A stretch of 5,789 bases of DNA, taken from Bryobacteraceae bacterium (GTDB lineage: Bacteria; Acidobacteriota; Terriglobia; Bryobacterales; Bryobacteraceae). Location: assembly GCA_025929455.1 (NCBI GenBank), contig JAICMB010000239.1:1-5789 (forward strand). The letters run 5' to 3'. The notes beneath the pieces were generated by a model. That model searched no databases and was not told where the DNA came from. It worked only from the letters and a program-made list of their open reading frames with translations. Below are positions 5,091 to 5,789 of this stretch, piece by piece. A program made the translations under genes and the position numbers. The number at the start of each line of letters is the position of its first letter. The first letter of the stretch is position 1.

Positions 5091-5789
5091 TCAAACGGCG
5101 GTCTGGGCGATGGTGGTGGCTTCCGCACACGCGAGTTCGCGCAGACAGCGGTCGACCCACTGCGCCGTGAGCTTCTCCTGCACGCCGTTTTGCGAAAGCC
5201 GTGTGCGCAGATTGTTGAAGTCCACGCGGTCGAGGTTCTGGTCCTGATTGGCGCACGAGAACACCACCGTCTCTTCGCCGGTCATGGGATCTTTGTGCAG
5301 CTGCAGGCACTGCGCGCAGATCTCCTTCATCATGCACTGCATGGGCGAGTTAATGCTCGCGATCGCCTTATGACACGGGTGCATGTACTGCTCGAGCACG
5401 GAGTGGCGGGCGCGCTGTACGGCACGCATCATGCCGTCGGAGCCGATGACAATGAGCCGATCCGCCTCGTGCATCGGGATTTCCGTTTCGCCGAGGTCGC
5501 CGCGGCCATAGGCTTCCATGGCAGCTACTATATTGCCAACGAACGATTTGTCGCGCGGCCGGTCGGGCGCGAAGCCGGGCGCTTCGTCGCAGCACCACAC
5601 GACTACGTCTGCGGCTTTCTCGATCTCTTCCACTTTGTAGCGGTCGATGAGCTTTTTGTAGCCTGCGAAATAGAGCACACGCGAGCCCCCCGCGCGCAGC
5701 GATTGGCCGATCGAGAAAAGTACGGCGTTGCCCAGGCCGCCGCCGGCGAGCAGAACCGTTTCGCTCGGCGGCGTTTCGGTTGGCGTTCC
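5091..5789 (-). CDS. PyrK/NfnA-like NAD(P)-binding Fe-S oxidoreductase, C-terminal part (truncated by window edge)
   Basis: The frame is open from 5789 down to TGA 5091-5093, giving 232 visible residues; the N-terminus is outside. The fragment has the layout of the C-terminal half of a ferredoxin-reductase-like electron transfer subunit, as in dihydroorotate dehydrogenase PyrK or NfnA. A nucleotide-binding segment ETVLLAGGGLGNAVLFSIG (about 10-28) is followed by a beta-alpha domain ending in RLIVIGSDGMMRAV, equivalent to the family's 'G-x-x-x-M-M-x-A-V' element. A cysteine cluster then probably binds [2Fe-2S]: C152-x5-C158-x2-C161-x17-C179. After it comes a 50-residue tail with DFNNLRTRLSQN and EKLTAQW. 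Known PyrK clusters start C-x4-C-x2-C, so the first spacing differs. No pyr gene is adjacent, so pyrimidine synthesis is not implied. It could instead be the end of a larger fused FAD-dependent oxidoreductase. The electron partners are unknown. Confidence 0.75.
   Translation of the reverse strand, partial: GTPTETPPSETVLLAGGGLGNAVLFSIGQSLRAGGSRVLYFAGYKKLIDRYKVEEIEKAADVVVWCCDEAPGFAPDRPRDKSFVGNIVAAMEAYGRGDLGETEIPMHEADRLIVIGSDGMMRAVQRARHSVLEQYMHPCHKAIASINSPMQCMMKEICAQCLQLHKDPMTGEETVVFSCANQDQNLDRVDFNNLRTRLSQNGVQEKLTAQWVDRCLRELACAEATTIAQTAV

Noticed and set aside
5091..5789. Calling the partial gene pyrK
   Set aside because: The cysteine spacing differs, no pyrD or other pyrimidine gene is near, and the tail is longer than in PyrK, so a gene symbol is not justified.

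Overview
This is a GC-rich bacterial window (codon third positions are mostly G or C) holding six recognisable protein genes, two of them cut by the window edges. It has no rRNA, tRNA, CRISPR array, transposase or phage gene that I can see. The gene content (small secreted HNH protein, LACTB-like hydrolase, cyclase-family hydrolase, sterol-desaturase-like enzyme, AI-2E transporter, PyrK-like oxidoreductase) and the dense GC hairpins between convergent genes suggest a Gram-negative soil-type bacterium. Acidobacteriota is my best guess and Pseudomonadota the main alternative, but this is inference from style, not a marker gene. Layout, left to right: the C-terminus of an alpha/beta hydrolase on + (2-340); a 158-bp convergent gap packed with four short GC hairpins; a minus-strand two-gene operon, read right to left as cyclase-family metal hydrolase (2393-1578) then LACTB/class-C-like serine hydrolase (1581-499), joined by an ATGA overlap; a divergent 107-bp control region with a plausible sigma70-type promoter; a plus-strand pair, a small exported HNH protein (2501-2890) and, 22 bp later, a fatty acid hydroxylase/sterol desaturase family membrane enzyme (2913-3734); an AI-2E family membrane protein on minus (4870-3731) whose stop codon overlaps that of the desaturase tail to tail; a 220-bp gap with a 27-codon mini-ORF, a hairpin and a dyad; and the C-terminal 232 residues of a PyrK-like Fe-S oxidoreductase on minus (from beyond 5789 to 5091). 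How the genes work together: the cyclase-family enzyme and the LACTB-like enzyme are translationally coupled, so a shared catabolic or detoxifying role on an amide, lactam or ester substrate is a fair inference; the substrate cannot be read from sequence. The other genes look like ordinary neighbours without an evident shared pathway. I did not find a convincing undescribed multi-gene system. The most worthwhile leads are the hairpin cluster at 350-495, the unusual cysteine spacing in the PyrK-like protein, the secreted HNH protein with its near-leaderless promoter, and the mini-ORF at 4997-5080.
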